A DNA stretch of 64,000 nt, from the NCBI GenBank assembly GCA_036306585.1, contig JAXJZF010000006.1, positions 186,001-250,000 of the forward strand. The letters are read 5' to 3'. The DNA comes from Aphodovivens sp036306585 (GTDB lineage Bacteria; Actinomycetota; Coriobacteriia; Coriobacteriales; Eggerthellaceae). This document shows positions 63,911 through 64,000 of the stretch, one piece after another (position 1 is the first letter of the stretch; the number at the start of each line of letters is the position of its first letter). The notes beneath the pieces were generated by a model. That model ran no database searches, was not told the origin of the DNA, and saw only the letters and a list, made by a program, of their open reading frames with translations. The translations under genes and the position numbers were made by a program.

Positions 63911-64000
63911 GACGTCTTTTGGCGCCTCGTCCATCGTTGCAGTACACATGCCTCTGACCAGGAACTATACAGACAGAGCGGGACGGGCTTGCCTTGTTTC

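Overview
The window looks like chromosome from a high-GC anaerobic actinobacterium of the class Coriobacteriia, most likely family Eggerthellaceae (an Eggerthella, Gordonibacter, Adlercreutzia or Slackia relative). The reasons are very high GC, small-type LeuC/LeuD, frequent GTG and TTG starts, a TAT-exported molybdopterin oxidoreductase with its own two-component system, a polyferredoxin, an old-yellow-enzyme/dienoyl-CoA-reductase type flavoenzyme, and a sortase-anchored surface protein. This placement is inference from gene content. I see no rRNA, tRNA, CRISPR array, transposase or prophage gene.

Layout. 1-7.1 kb: end of a polyprenyl synthase, a peptidoglycan-binding protein, a Gln/Pro-rich membrane protein, and leucine biosynthesis (leuCD and leuB, separated by a reverse-strand polytopic membrane protein). 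7.1-14.2 kb: PadR regulator and large TPR protein, then hisS and aspS. 14.2-17.1 kb: a decayed radical SAM gene with two in-frame stop codons, divergent from a TetR regulator with well-formed operator palindromes. 17.2-22.7 kb: SRP RNA, DedA protein, then a LytTR response regulator followed by two membrane kinase-like proteins that appear to divide one histidine kinase between them, then a sortase-type surface protein. 22.8-26.2 kb: dnaX-ybaB-recR. 26.2-27.0 kb: non-coding, rich in palindromes. 27.0-29.6 kb: MobB-MobA fusion and a polyferredoxin. 29.7-32.9 kb (reverse): alcohol and aldehyde dehydrogenases and a small conserved-looking protein. 33.1-39.3 kb: htrA, then the pyrH-frr-uppS-cdsA-dxr cluster.

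39.3-46.1 kb: SpeE-like protein, radical SAM protein, YolD plus Y-family polymerase under a LexA-type box, a small unknown gene sharing that box, VanZ, and asnS. 46.3-52.8 kb: NarL-type kinase/regulator pair followed by a three-subunit molybdoenzyme (catalytic, iron-sulfur, NrfD-type anchor) whose catalytic subunit carries the Asp-ligand signature of the nitrate reductase branch. 52.8-57.6 kb (reverse): rhomboid protease, cation efflux protein, HelD-type helicase and a 75-residue protein behind a second LexA-type box. 57.7-64 kb: RsmJ, a flavoenzyme, an unknown Cys-rich membrane protein, an MFS exporter and a flavodoxin-fold reductase.

The most interesting items are the divided histidine kinase (18.2-20.8 kb), a 110-bp foldback element present twice with co-varying stem positions (29.55 and 46.18 kb), a 25-bp dispersed repeat near a 55-bp perfect palindrome (26.3 kb and 63.9 kb), two LexA-type boxes in front of genes of unknown function, and the Asp-type molybdoenzyme with its dedicated two-component system.
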